DNA of 64,000 nucleotides from Salinicola halimionae. GTDB taxonomy: Bacteria > Pseudomonadota > Gammaproteobacteria > Pseudomonadales > Halomonadaceae. Positions 44,681-55,975 of the stretch are shown piece by piece. Under the pieces are notes generated by a model. That model saw only the letters and a program-made list of their open reading frames with translations. It ran no database searches and was not told the DNA's origin. Location of the stretch: positions 136,099 through 200,098 of the forward strand of contig NZ_PZJQ01000003.1 of NCBI RefSeq assembly GCF_003206065.1, read 5' to 3'. The position numbers and the translations under genes are program-made. Every line of letters begins with the position of its first letter. Position 1 is the first letter of the stretch.

Positions 44681-45151
44681 TCAAGGCGTTGTCGTAGTTC
44701 CTTCACAGCTATCAGGAACCGCAGGATCACCGGCATCTATAGATGTTGCACAAGTCCAGCCCCCACTGCCACTGCGAGTCAGAGTCATAGTGTCGTTGGC
44801 AGTGCCATAAGGGCCATCTTGGAATGTATAGGTTAGTGCCGCTCCCTCAAGCACGCCGTTTTCCCTTGTACCAGAAGTAGCGGTGATAATACCTGTGTAG
44901 TCCGTCGAATCGAGGCCTAAGTCGCTTAAGTCAGTCGCAAGCTGTCCGTTCTCTTGAATATATAACTCAGCGGGCGTTTGTAAGCCTTTCAGAGTCGCCA
45001 GACCAGACGCCACCTGAGACCTCGCCACATAGTTCTGATACTGCGGAATCGCGATGGCGGCGAGGATGCCGATGATCGCGACAACGATCATGAGTTCGAT
45101 CAGGGTGAAACCGCCCTGCCGGCGTGACATATTCTTTCGTGATTGCTGCAT
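44681..45151 (-). CDS. pilA: Type IV pilin (major pilin-like)
   Basis: 156 residues. A 14-residue leader ends in Gly before FTLIELMIVVAIIGILAAIA, with the canonical Phe1 and Glu5 for PilD cleavage and methylation. A cysteine pair near the C terminus (CATSIDAGDPAVPDSC) should form the pilin disulfide loop. The mature head is rich in Gly, Thr and Asp. AGGGA precedes ATG 45151; ATG 45130 is possible. It is divergent from pilB and its AT content is higher than that of pilBCD, as is common for pilins exchanged between strains. Confidence 0.95.
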   Translation of the reverse strand: MQQSRKNMSRRQGGFTLIELMIVVAIIGILAAIAIPQYQNYVARSQVASGLATLKGLQTPAELYIQENGQLATDLSDLGLDSTDYTGIITATSGTRENGVLEGAALTYTFQDGPYGTANDTMTLTRSGSGGWTCATSIDAGDPAVPDSCEGTTTTP

Positions 45152-45540
45152 CGTGGTTCCCTGCCTTGCTGTTTGTTGGATCGATCGCTGAATCGATCGT
45201 TAAGCCAATTGTCGAACCGCTCGGCGTGATCCCTTCGTCATTCCCCGCCGTGCGCCCCCGAATTTTGCGTTCTGCCCGCCTGCCTTGTTCAAGTTCATCG
45301 CGCCCCGCTGAACCCGCCCGAGACACTTGAAATCCGCACACGCACAGATACACAAAATTACCTTTGATGACACATCAGTCGCTTTATCGGCCGATTGCGA
45401 AGAATACTTAAAGAAAAAATGGTCTTCGCCGATAGCTAAGCTATCCGAACACGATATTCGACTAGCCATTCGGGTCGTTGTTGGCCCGCTTTCAGACCAT
45501 TTGCCTGCGACTCCACCGCTACACTGGGACACCCAATTCC
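45152..45540. other. Intergenic region between divergent pilA and pilB
   Basis: About 390 bases, the most AT-rich part (about 45345-45430) lying on the pilB side. It must hold promoters for both genes. No clear sigma-54 -24/-12 pair (TGGCAC-N5-TTGC) was seen by eye in either direction. Near pilA the sequence ATCGATCG occurs twice (45177-45200). Short open frames across this region have no ribosome-binding site. Confidence 0.5.
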
Positions 45541-47268
45541 ATGCCGGACGCCATCGCATCGCGCGCGCAGAGCAGTCTCGCCCAGCGCTTTATCGAGCAG
45601 CAGTTGATCAGCGCGGAGGCATGCGAACAGGCATTTCACGAAGCAGCCAGCAAACAGCTGACGTTGCTGGAATTCCTGATTCGCGAAGGCCGGGTCGATG
45701 CGCGTGAGGCCGGCATCCTGGCAGCGCGCGAATATGGCCTGCCGTTCATGGACCTGAAGCACGTCGACTGGGACAAGTTGCCGATCATCGAACCGGTGGC
45801 GGACAAGGTCATTCGACGCTTCCAGGTACTGCCGTTGGCTCGCGACGATCGCCGCCTCACCGTGGCGATCGCCTTCCCCGCGACGCTAGCGAGCCTGGAC
45901 GAGCTGCAGTTCACCACCGGTCTGGCGATCGAGGGCGTACTGGTGCCGTTCGATCAGTTGGAACGGGCGCTGGCCAAGCGCTACCAGCACCACGAGACCT
46001 CCGGCATGCTGGAAGCGTTGGGAGAAGCCAGCGAATCGCTGACGCTGGATACCAGCGAGGCCGACCTGGCGAGCGAGGCCGCTGCTTTCGACAAGGGCGG
46101 GGAAGACGACGAACCGGTGGTGCGCTTCGTCAACAAGATTCTGCGCGACGCCATTCATCGCGGCGCGTCGGACATCCACTTCGAACCCTATGAAGCCAGC
46201 TACCGGATTCGCTTTCGCATCGACGGAATGCTGATCGAGATCGCCCGCCCGCCGCTCAACCTGCGCACCCGTCTGGCGGCCCGCCTCAAGGTCATGGCGC
46301 GGCTGGATATCTCCGAACGACGCCTGCCGCAGGATGGCGCGATGAAGATTCGCCTGGATGCCCAGCGTGCCATCGATTTCCGCGTCAACACGCTGCCGAC
46401 CGTGTTCGGCGAGAAGATCGTGCTGCGTCTGCTGGATGCCCGGACCGCCAGTTTCGGTATCGATGCGCTGGGCTTTGCGCCGGATCAGCGCCGTCTATTC
46501 GAGGCCGCGCTGGCCGAACCCCAGGGCATGATTCTGGCCACCGGCCCCACTGGCAGCGGCAAGACGGTGACGCTCTACACCGGCATCAATCTGCTCAATA
46601 CCGAGGAGCGCAACATCTCGACGGCCGAGGACCCGGTGGAACTCAAGGTTCCCGGCGTCAATCAGGTCAACGTGCAGCCGCGTATCGGCCTCGATTTCGC
46701 CAGCGCGCTGCGTGCCTTCCTGCGCCAGGATCCGGACGTGGTGATGGTCGGCGAGATCCGCGATCTGGAGACCGCCGAAATCGCAGTCAAGGCAGCGCAG
46801 ACCGGTCACCTGGTGCTGTCGACCCTGCATACCAATTCCGCCGCCGAGACGCTGACGCGCCTTCGCAACATGGGCGTCGCGAGCTTCAATATCGCAAGCT
46901 CGGTGTCGCTGATCATCGCCCAGCGCCTGGCGCGCCTGCTTTGTCCGCGCTGCAAGGCCCCGGCGGAAGTCCCCTTGGATGTACTGCGGGGGGAAGGCGT
47001 CTCATCGGAGCTGCTGGCAAGTGCCACCCTTTACCGCGCCGTGGGCTGCGATCACTGCACGCTGGGCTACAAGGGGCGCATCGGGATCTATGAGGTCGTG
47101 GCGGTGGACGACGCCATGAGCCAACTGATCATGACCGATAGTCACGCTCTGGAACTGGCCCGTGCGGCGCGTAATGCCGGCTTCCCGGGGTTGCGGCAGA
47201 GCGGGATCGACAAGGTGCTCCAGGGCCTGACCAGCCTCGAGGAGATCAACCGCGTAACGACAGACTAA
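45541..47268 (+). CDS. pilB: Type IV pilus assembly ATPase PilB
   Basis: 575 residues. It is the cytoplasmic motor for pilus extension. The N-terminal MshEN domain (LTLLEFLIREGRVDAREAGILA) precedes the ATPase core, with Walker A GPTGSGKTVTLYTG, the Asp box and Walker B (DPDVVMVGEIRDLETAEIAVKAAQTGH), and a zinc site CPRCKAP...CDHCTLG. ATG 45541 (MPDAIASRAQ) gives the usual length; an upstream start at 45478 lacks a binding site. PilC and PilD follow. Confidence 0.97.
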   Translation: MPDAIASRAQSSLAQRFIEQQLISAEACEQAFHEAASKQLTLLEFLIREGRVDAREAGILAAREYGLPFMDLKHVDWDKLPIIEPVADKVIRRFQVLPLARDDRRLTVAIAFPATLASLDELQFTTGLAIEGVLVPFDQLERALAKRYQHHETSGMLEALGEASESLTLDTSEADLASEAAAFDKGGEDDEPVVRFVNKILRDAIHRGASDIHFEPYEASYRIRFRIDGMLIEIARPPLNLRTRLAARLKVMARLDISERRLPQDGAMKIRLDAQRAIDFRVNTLPTVFGEKIVLRLLDARTASFGIDALGFAPDQRRLFEAALAEPQGMILATGPTGSGKTVTLYTGINLLNTEERNISTAEDPVELKVPGVNQVNVQPRIGLDFASALRAFLRQDPDVVMVGEIRDLETAEIAVKAAQTGHLVLSTLHTNSAAETLTRLRNMGVASFNIASSVSLIIAQRLARLLCPRCKAPAEVPLDVLRGEGVSSELLASATLYRAVGCDHCTLGYKGRIGIYEVVAVDDAMSQLIMTDSHALELARAARNAGFPGLRQSGIDKVLQGLTSLEEINRVTTD

Positions 47269-47302
47269 AGGCACCGACTAACAGCACCGACTGACGACGA
47301 AC
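47264..47302. repeat. 13-bp tandem units at the pilB stop codon
   Basis: actaaaggcaccg, actaacagcaccg and a weaker actgacgacgaac follow each other; the first unit contains the pilB TAA. Confidence 0.75.
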
Positions 47303-47361
47303 GCGCTCGTCGCAGGTCGGGTTTCCACTTTTTCCGTCGATTCACTGTCAGGAACGCAATC

Positions 47362-48615
47362 ATGGCGACCACGCTCAAGTCAGCCAAATCGTTGAAGCCC
47401 TCCAAATCGCCAAAGCGAGTGGTGATGCACCGCTGGCAGTGGCGTGGAAAGAATCTGCGTGGGGAAGCCGTCTCAGGCGAACTCATTGCCAGCGATATCG
47501 GAGAGGTCCGCAGTGAGCTGACGCGCCAGAAGATCATCGTCAAGCGCATCACCCGCAAGACCGGAATGTTCGGTCTGGGCCGGATCAAGTCAAAGGACAT
47601 CACGCTGTTCTCGCGTCAGCTGGCGACCATGATCCGCGCCGGCGTTCCGCTGCTGCAAGGCTGCAAGGTCGTGGCCGAAACCCTCAAGAACCCGGCCATG
47701 CGCAATCTGGTCGAGACGTTGGCCAACGATATCAGCGCCGGCTCCAGCTTCTCGGAAGCGTTGGCCAAGCATCCTTCGCGATTTGATCGCATGTTCGTCA
47801 ACATGGTGGCGGCCGGCGAACAGGCCGGCGCCCTGGACAAGATGCTCGAGCGTGTCGCCAGTTATCGCGAGAAGGTCGAGACGCTCAAGAGCCGGGTCAA
47901 GAAAGCGCTCTACTACCCGACTGCGGTGGTTCTCGTAGGTCTGGGGGTGACCGCCCTGCTGCTGGTCAAAGTCGTTCCTCAGTTCCAGAGTCTGTTCAAC
48001 GGTTTCGGTGCCGAACTGCCGGCGTTCACCCAGTTCACCGTGCATCTCTCCGAACTGACCCAGGCTTATTGGTGGCAGGCGATTCTGGCAGTAGCGCTGG
48101 TCATTTTCGGCCTACGCCAGGTGATGAAACGCTCTCCTGCCTTCACCTATCGCGTTCATCAATTGGCACTCAAGCTGCCGGTGATCGGCAATATCGTCGA
48201 CAAGAGTTCGATCGCGCGCTTCTCGCGTACGTTGGCGACGACGTTCAATGCCGGCATCCCGCTGGTCGAAGCGCTCGAGACCGCCGCAGGGGCAACCGGT
48301 AACCAGGTCCACCAGCGTGCGATCGCCAGTATTCGCGAAGACGTCGGTACCGGCCAGCAGCTCAACTTTGCCATGCGCCGGACAAAAATCTTCCCCGTGA
48401 TGGCCATCCAGATGGTCAGCATCGGCGAGGAGGCCGGCGAACTGGATACCATGCTCGACAAGGTGGCGGAGTTCTACGAGGAAGAGGTCGACAACCAGGT
48501 CGATGCGCTGACGTCATTGATGGAGCCGTTCATTCTGGTGGTGTTGGGAACGCTGGTCGGTGGGCTGGTGGTGTCGATGTATTTGCCTATTTTCCAGATG
48601 GGTTCCGCCATCTAG
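47362..48615 (+). CDS. pilC: Type IV pilus inner-membrane platform protein PilC
   Basis: 417 residues with two GspF domains. Segments such as DITLFSRQLATMIRAGVPLLQGCK, SALYYPTAVVLVGLGVTALLLV-like helices, RFSRTLATTFNAGIPLVEALE and IQMVSIGEEAGELDTMLDKVAEFYEEEVD are diagnostic. It anchors the extension motor in the inner membrane. It follows pilB by 93 bases, and pilD follows, as in Pseudomonas. Confidence 0.97.
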   Translation: MATTLKSAKSLKPSKSPKRVVMHRWQWRGKNLRGEAVSGELIASDIGEVRSELTRQKIIVKRITRKTGMFGLGRIKSKDITLFSRQLATMIRAGVPLLQGCKVVAETLKNPAMRNLVETLANDISAGSSFSEALAKHPSRFDRMFVNMVAAGEQAGALDKMLERVASYREKVETLKSRVKKALYYPTAVVLVGLGVTALLLVKVVPQFQSLFNGFGAELPAFTQFTVHLSELTQAYWWQAILAVALVIFGLRQVMKRSPAFTYRVHQLALKLPVIGNIVDKSSIARFSRTLATTFNAGIPLVEALETAAGATGNQVHQRAIASIREDVGTGQQLNFAMRRTKIFPVMAIQMVSIGEEAGELDTMLDKVAEFYEEEVDNQVDALTSLMEPFILVVLGTLVGGLVVSMYLPIFQMGSAI

Positions 48616-48737
48616 GGTTGTTATTCATGACTGCGCGCATCCGCCGCGTTGTTGCCCGCCACCTCGAAATCCTCACGGACAACCGCGTCCGCTCCGGGTT
48701 CTCGGCGTCGGGCGCCTAGCGGCAAAAGCGCTCGACA

Positions 48738-49685
48738 ATGAATCTCGACCTCAGCGCACTCAAAAGCCAGCTTTCATATGCGTTACCCTTAGCGCTGACT
48801 ATTTATTCGATGTTCGTGGAGCTTCCGTTGTCCGACCTTCCCCCTCTATTTATCTGGCCGCTGGCGTTTCTATTCGGCGCGGCGCTTGGCAGCTTTCTCA
48901 ATGTCGTCATCGTACGGCTGCCGGTGATGCTGATGCGGCGGTGGCGAGCCGAGGCGCTGGAAGCCCTGGAGCAGCCGACGGAAGCCAACGCGCCTTACAA
49001 CTTGGCGACGCCACGCTCGCACTGCCCGAGCTGCGGCCATTTCATCGCCTGGCACGATAATCTACCGCTGATCGGCTGGCTCAAGCGTCGCGGCCGCTGT
49101 GCGGCCTGCGGCACGTCGATCAGCGCCCAGTATCCGCTGGTCGAACTGGCCTCGGCGCTACTGACGGTGGCAGTCATCGCACTGCACGGTTTGAGCTGGC
49201 AAAGCCTGTGGTTGATCGGCGCCTGCCTGACGTTGTTGACCCTGGCCGTCATCGATTGGCGAACCCAACTGTTGCCGGATGCATTGACCTTGCCGCTACT
49301 CTGGGCCGGACTGCTCTATCAATGGCTGTTCGACCAGCTGATGCTGGGTAGCGCCGTGCTGGGTGCGGTCGCCGGGTATCTATCGCTGTGGTCGGTCTAC
49401 TGGCTATTCAAGCTGACCACCGGCAAGGAGGGCATGGGCTACGGTGACTTCAAGCTGATGGCGGCGCTCGGCGCCTGGTTAGGCTGGCAGAATCTGCCGC
49501 TGCTGCTGTTGCTTTCCGCAGGCCTCGGCGCAATTGTGGGCTTGATCCTGATCGCCTCGCGACGGCAGAACCGAGACCAGTCAATGCCGTTCGGGCCCTA
49601 CATCGCGCTGGCCGGGTGGATCTCGCTGCTGGTCGGCGCTCCGCTGCTGGCCGGCTATCAGGCGTTGCTGATGGGAGGCTGGTAA
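48738..49685 (+). CDS. pilD: Prepilin peptidase / N-methyltransferase PilD
   Basis: 315 residues with about eight membrane segments. The N-terminal methylase-like region has two zinc cysteine pairs (CPSCGH and CAACGT). Catalytic aspartates are in IDWRTQLLPDALTLPLL and GMGYGDFKLMAALGAWLG. It cuts prepilin leaders after glycine and methylates the new N terminus, acting on PilA. Its TAA overlaps the coaE ATG by one base. The N-terminal extension is about 20 residues longer than average. Confidence 0.96.
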   Translation: MNLDLSALKSQLSYALPLALTIYSMFVELPLSDLPPLFIWPLAFLFGAALGSFLNVVIVRLPVMLMRRWRAEALEALEQPTEANAPYNLATPRSHCPSCGHFIAWHDNLPLIGWLKRRGRCAACGTSISAQYPLVELASALLTVAVIALHGLSWQSLWLIGACLTLLTLAVIDWRTQLLPDALTLPLLWAGLLYQWLFDQLMLGSAVLGAVAGYLSLWSVYWLFKLTTGKEGMGYGDFKLMAALGAWLGWQNLPLLLLLSAGLGAIVGLILIASRRQNRDQSMPFGPYIALAGWISLLVGAPLLAGYQALLMGGW

Positions 49686-50338
49686 TGCACACGAGCGGTA
49701 CGCAAAGCGAAGCCGAGACCGCCACCCTGGTGGTCGGGGTTACCGGCGGAATCGGCTCGGGCAAGAGCGCGGTGGCGGATGCCTTTGGCGCGCTGGGGAT
49801 CGGGTGGGTCGATGCCGACCAGGTGGCGCGGGAAATCGTCATGCCGGGTGAACCGGCACTGGCCGCTATTGCCGAACGCCATGGTCCGACGATCCTGCAG
49901 CGGGACGGCACGCTCGACCGACGCGCCCTGCGCGCTCGGATATTCGACGACGAGGCGGAACGCCGGTGGCTGGAACACGAGACCCACCCGCGTATCCGTC
50001 AGGGTCTGATGAGGCACCTGGAACGGCTGGCCGGCAGCGGCGCGCCGTACTGCCTGCTGGTCTCGCCGCTGCTGATCGAGTCAGGGCAGCGCGAGCTGGT
50101 CGATCGGATTCTGGTGGTCGACGTGCCGCAGGAACTCCAGATTTCCCGCACCCTGGCACGCGATGGTGTCGATCGACGTCAGGTGGAATCCATCATTGCC
50201 GCCCAGAGCCCGCGGGAACGTCGTCTTGCAGCCGCCGATGACGTCATCGACAATGGACGCGACCACCAACATCTACTCGAACAGGTCGCCCGGCTGGATA
50301 TCCGCTATCGTCAACTGGCTCGTTCACGGGAACGATAG
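49685..50338 (+). CDS. coaE: Dephospho-CoA kinase
   Basis: 217 residues. It performs the last step of coenzyme A synthesis. The P-loop is [22 protein letters not shown], with [11 protein letters not shown] and the substrate loop [20 protein letters not shown] and [18 protein letters not shown] complete the family pattern. GGGAGG precedes the ATG, which overlaps the pilD stop (TAATG). The pilD-coaE-yacG order is typical of gammaproteobacteria. Confidence 0.97.
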   Translation: MHTSGTQSEAETATLVVGVTGGIGSGKSAVADAFGALGIGWVDADQVAREIVMPGEPALAAIAERHGPTILQRDGTLDRRALRARIFDDEAERRWLEHETHPRIRQGLMRHLERLAGSGAPYCLLVSPLLIESGQRELVDRILVVDVPQELQISRTLARDGVDRRQVESIIAAQSPRERRLAAADDVIDNGRDHQHLLEQVARLDIRYRQLARSRER

Positions 50339-50373
50339 CGGCCGATACCCAAGCCGCCGCGCCAATCTCCGAC

Positions 50374-50673
50374 ATGAAAGCCACCGACACGACACCTCTC
50401 GCCATGACCCGACGTAACGACCCCAGTAATGATGCAACCCCGGGTGCCGGCCCCGCCTCCGGCAAGAAGCCGTTGACGGTACCCTGCCCTCAGTGCCAGA
50501 AACCGATCGCCTGGACGACCGAAAATCTCTATCGGCCATTCTGCTCGAAACGCTGCAAGCTACTCGATCTCGGGGCCTGGGCCGACGGCTCCCACCGCAT
50601 TGCCGGCGAGCCGCATATGGATGAAACCGAACTCGACGAATTGATCGACCGCCTCGAGCGCGGCCAGGACTGA
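50374..50673 (+). CDS. yacG: DNA gyrase inhibitor YacG
   Basis: 99 residues. A zinc site is formed by CPQC and FCSKRC ([22 protein letters not shown]), diagnostic for YacG. The E. coli protein binds GyrB and blocks DNA binding. The first 30 residues are low complexity, so ATG 50404 could be the true start, giving 89 residues. It is the last gene of the pil-coaE unit. Confidence 0.93.
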   Translation: MKATDTTPLAMTRRNDPSNDATPGAGPASGKKPLTVPCPQCQKPIAWTTENLYRPFCSKRCKLLDLGAWADGSHRIAGEPHMDETELDELIDRLERGQD

Positions 50674-50737
50674 CACTCGCAGCGAGGCCGCCACCTCGAG
50701 CCTCCTCCGGCAAACCCACGGTCCGCCCACCGAAACG

Positions 50738-50769
50738 AAAGACGCCGCACGAATTCGCGCGGAGTCTTT
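50738..50769. terminator. Bidirectional terminator between yacG and the Nudix gene
   Basis: An 11-bp stem with one mismatch (aaagacgccgc/gcggagtcttt). It carries A-rich and T-rich ends, so both convergent messages could stop here. Confidence 0.75.
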
Positions 50770-50786
50770 GTTCGTGTCAATGCCTT

Positions 50787-51743
50787 TCAATCCTGATCGT
50801 TGCGCCAGAAATCACGGATCGACGCGATGCCCTGGGCGCCGACAGCCCGCGCCTGACTGGCGTGGTGGCGCGTCATGCCGCCCAGTGCGAATACCGGCAT
50901 CGCAGCCATTTCCACCATCTGCTGGAAATCGTGCCAGCCGATGGTGACCGCATCAGGATGCGATGGCGTTGGCGCCAACGGCGACAGTGTGACGAAATCG
51001 CAGTCGATCGCGCCGGCCTGAGTCAGCTGCTCATCGCCGTGAGTCGATGCGCCCAGCCACTTGTTGCTGGGGACGGGGCGATGCTTGAGCGACATCAGCC
51101 GCGCACTGGTCAGATGAATGCCGTCGGCATCGACGCGCTGCAGCCATTCGGGGTCCGCATTGAGCAGCAGTCGGGCCGCGTATCGATGACACAGCTCGAG
51201 AGTCTTCTCCGCTCGCGCCTGATAGGCGGCGTCGTCCAGCCCCTTCGCGCGCAGCTGGACCAGCCGAACGTTGTCTTCCTTCAGCGCGTGCTCGAGCCGC
51301 TGCAGAAAGACCGTATCGTCGGTCTCTTCCGCGGTAATCAGATACTCCTGGGGGAGCGCCACCGCTTGCAGAATCGGCAGGTTGGCCGCCGGAAACGGAT
51401 AATTGGGCAGGTCATCGACCTCGACCCAGCGTACCGGCTGGCCTTCTCGGCCGTAAGGATCGCCGTCATATTCGCGCACCTGCCACACGTCCAGCAGAAT
51501 ATGCTTGTCGGGATATTCGTGGTGCACCCGAATCAGCGGTTGCGCGCGCACGATCTGGATGCCGAGTTCTTCGCTCAGTTCCCGCTTGAGTGCCTCGAGC
51601 CCGGTCTCGTAGGGCGCCAGCTTGCCCCCCGGGAACTCCCACAGACCACCTTGATCGGCAGTCGCGGGGCGCTTGGCGATCAGCACCCGTCCGTCGCCGC
51701 GAATGACAGCGGCTGCCGCTACATGGACCCGTCTTTTGATCAT
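50787..51743 (-). CDS. Nudix hydrolase (MutT-like) fused to a ThiE/TenI-like domain
   Basis: 318 residues. Residues 1-130 contain the full Nudix box, GGKLAPYETGLEALKRELSEELGI, and the FPGGK start of MutT; the role is probably to destroy oxidised nucleotides such as 8-oxo-dGTP. Residues about 145-310 form a thiamine-phosphate-synthase-like barrel (RLVQLRAKGLDD, WLGASTHGDEQL, PVFALGGM). The fusion is common in gammaproteobacteria, and the barrel probably does not make thiamine. It lies 132 bases after argJ, across the repeat region. Confidence 0.93.
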   Translation of the reverse strand: MIKRRVHVAAAAVIRGDGRVLIAKRPATADQGGLWEFPGGKLAPYETGLEALKRELSEELGIQIVRAQPLIRVHHEYPDKHILLDVWQVREYDGDPYGREGQPVRWVEVDDLPNYPFPAANLPILQAVALPQEYLITAEETDDTVFLQRLEHALKEDNVRLVQLRAKGLDDAAYQARAEKTLELCHRYAARLLLNADPEWLQRVDADGIHLTSARLMSLKHRPVPSNKWLGASTHGDEQLTQAGAIDCDFVTLSPLAPTPSHPDAVTIGWHDFQQMVEMAAMPVFALGGMTRHHASQARAVGAQGIASIRDFWRNDQD

Positions 51744-51788
51744 CTCGCTATGTCTCTCGCACCACTGCAGTGTTTAACGTCGACGCGC

Positions 51789-51878
51789 GCCCGTGGAAAG
51801 CGTCGGTCGTTCGAATGGCGCTCATCCCCTGGATCGCGCTCGTCGTCGGGATAGCGCCCATCTTTTGGATAGCGCTCA
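51789..51878. repeat. Five 18-bp tandem units starting at the argJ stop codon
   Basis: On the minus strand the units are TGAGCGCTATCCAAAAGA, TGGGCGCTATCCCGACGA, CGAGCGCGATCCAGGGGA, TGAGCGCCATTCGAACGA and a weaker fifth. The first unit begins with the argJ TGA. Confidence 0.9.
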
Positions 51879-53084
51879 ACTGCGGTAATCCGCGTTGATC
51901 GATACGTAATCGTGAGAGAGATCGGAAGTCCAGACCGTCGCGCTGGCCGCGCCCCGGCCAAGTCGAATCCGGATGGGAATCTCTTCCTGCGCCATGACCC
52001 GACTGCCGATCTCTTCGGTATAGCTGTCGGCACGCCCACCGTGTTCGACCAGACGTTCGCCACCCAGATCGATGACGATACGCTCGACGTCGAGCGCTTC
52101 CACTGGCGCACGGCCCACGGCCGCGAGAATCCGGCCCCAGTTGGCATCGCAGGCGTAGAGCGCCGTCTTGACCAGCGGCGAGTGGGCCACCGTAAACGCG
52201 ACCGCACGGGCCTCGTCGACGCTGGCCGCCTGTTCGACGTTGAGCGTGACGAACTTGGTCGCCCCTTCGCCATCGCGGATGATCGCCTGGGCCAGTTCGG
52301 TCAATACCGCCGTCAGGGCCTCGCGGAAGCGTCGCTCGTCATCGGCGGACTCGACAGCCGGGCCGCGGCCCGTGGCGATCAGGGTGCAGGCGTCGTTAGT
52401 GGAGGTATCGGAATCCACGGTGATCGAATTGAACGATACCTGAACGGATTCGCGCAGCCAGTGTTGAAGCTTCGCCGGTTCCACGGCCGCATCGCAAGCG
52501 ACGAAGCCGAGCATGGTCGCCATGTTGGGCTGGATCATGCCCGAGCCTTTGCTGATGCCGTTGAGGGTAACGGTGCCACCGCTGAGCTCGACCTGAATCG
52601 AAGCGCCCTTGATTCGGGTATCGGTGGTCATGATGCCCTCGGCAGCCAGCGCCCAGCCGGCTTCGTCAAGCGACTCCATCGCCGCCGGCAAGCCAGCGGC
52701 AATGCGTCCCACCGGCAAGGGCTCGCCGATCACGCCGGTCGAGAACGGCAGTATCTGGTGGGGACCGACACCGGCCAGATCCGCCAACGAGGTACAGCAG
52801 CTTTCGGCATCCTGGCGGCCACGAACGCCCGTCCCGGCATTGGCGTTTCCGGTATTGATCAGCAGATAGCGCGGAGCGGACTGCTGCAAGTGCTCACGCG
52901 CCACCTGTACCGGCGCGGCACAGAAGGCGTTGCGCGTGAACGTTGCCGCGACCGCGGCATCTTCCGGTATCTCGATCACTACCAGATCGCGGCGATCGGG
53001 CTTCTTGATCCCGGCCATCGCCGTACCCAGACGCACGCCCCCGATGGCTGGCATCTCCGGAAATACTGACTGTCCTACGGCCAT
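51876..53084 (-). CDS. argJ: Bifunctional glutamate N-acetyltransferase / amino-acid acetyltransferase ArgJ
   Basis: 402 residues. It recycles the acetyl group in arginine synthesis and can also make N-acetylglutamate. It is self-processed between Ala and Thr at PNMATMLGFVACDA, with the Thr as new nucleophile. FTRNAFCAAPVQVAREHL, NANAGTGVRGRQDAE and SNTSTNDA-type SDTSTNDACTLIATG blocks fit. AAGGAGA precedes ATG 53084, which rejects the longer frame to 53243. The stop overlaps the 18-bp repeats. Confidence 0.96.
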   Translation of the reverse strand: MAVGQSVFPEMPAIGGVRLGTAMAGIKKPDRRDLVVIEIPEDAAVAATFTRNAFCAAPVQVAREHLQQSAPRYLLINTGNANAGTGVRGRQDAESCCTSLADLAGVGPHQILPFSTGVIGEPLPVGRIAAGLPAAMESLDEAGWALAAEGIMTTDTRIKGASIQVELSGGTVTLNGISKGSGMIQPNMATMLGFVACDAAVEPAKLQHWLRESVQVSFNSITVDSDTSTNDACTLIATGRGPAVESADDERRFREALTAVLTELAQAIIRDGEGATKFVTLNVEQAASVDEARAVAFTVAHSPLVKTALYACDANWGRILAAVGRAPVEALDVERIVIDLGGERLVEHGGRADSYTEEIGSRVMAQEEIPIRIRLGRGAASATVWTSDLSHDYVSINADYRS

Positions 53085-53130
53085 CTCGATTCTCCTTGAA
53101 AGGCCCGGGCTTGCCGGGCCCTGCATCGCC

Positions 53131-55863
<2,733 letters not shown>

Positions 55864-55870
55864 GATGTAG

Positions 55871-55975
55871 TTCCTGCCTAACTCTGTTCTTGTGCTGCGC
55901 TGGGGCAACGACACGACGAACGACCCGCATCGGCTGCCGATATGATGAAACGTGTAACCAGAGATCAGACAGAAA
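55871..55975 (-). promoter_or_regulatory. Possible arrest-controlled structure masking the secA ribosome-binding site
   Basis: The secA Shine-Dalgarno region AGGCAGGAA (55871-55879) can pair over nine consecutive bases, with three G-U pairs, with UUUCUGUCU (55967-55975), which encodes the last codons of the SecM-like leader. A small hairpin ATCGGC-A-GCCGAT lies in the loop. This is read by eye; no folding was calculated. Confidence 0.45.

Noticed and set aside
45152-45540. Sigma-54 promoter for pilA
   Set aside because: Expected from pseudomonads, but no acceptable -24/-12 pair was found by eye.
45200-45707. Short frames across the pilA-pilB gap
   Set aside because: They overlap pilB or lack ribosome-binding sites, and no domain is recognised.
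51789-51878. Possible CRISPR array
   Set aside because: The 18-bp units are adjacent, without spacers, and no cas genes are present.
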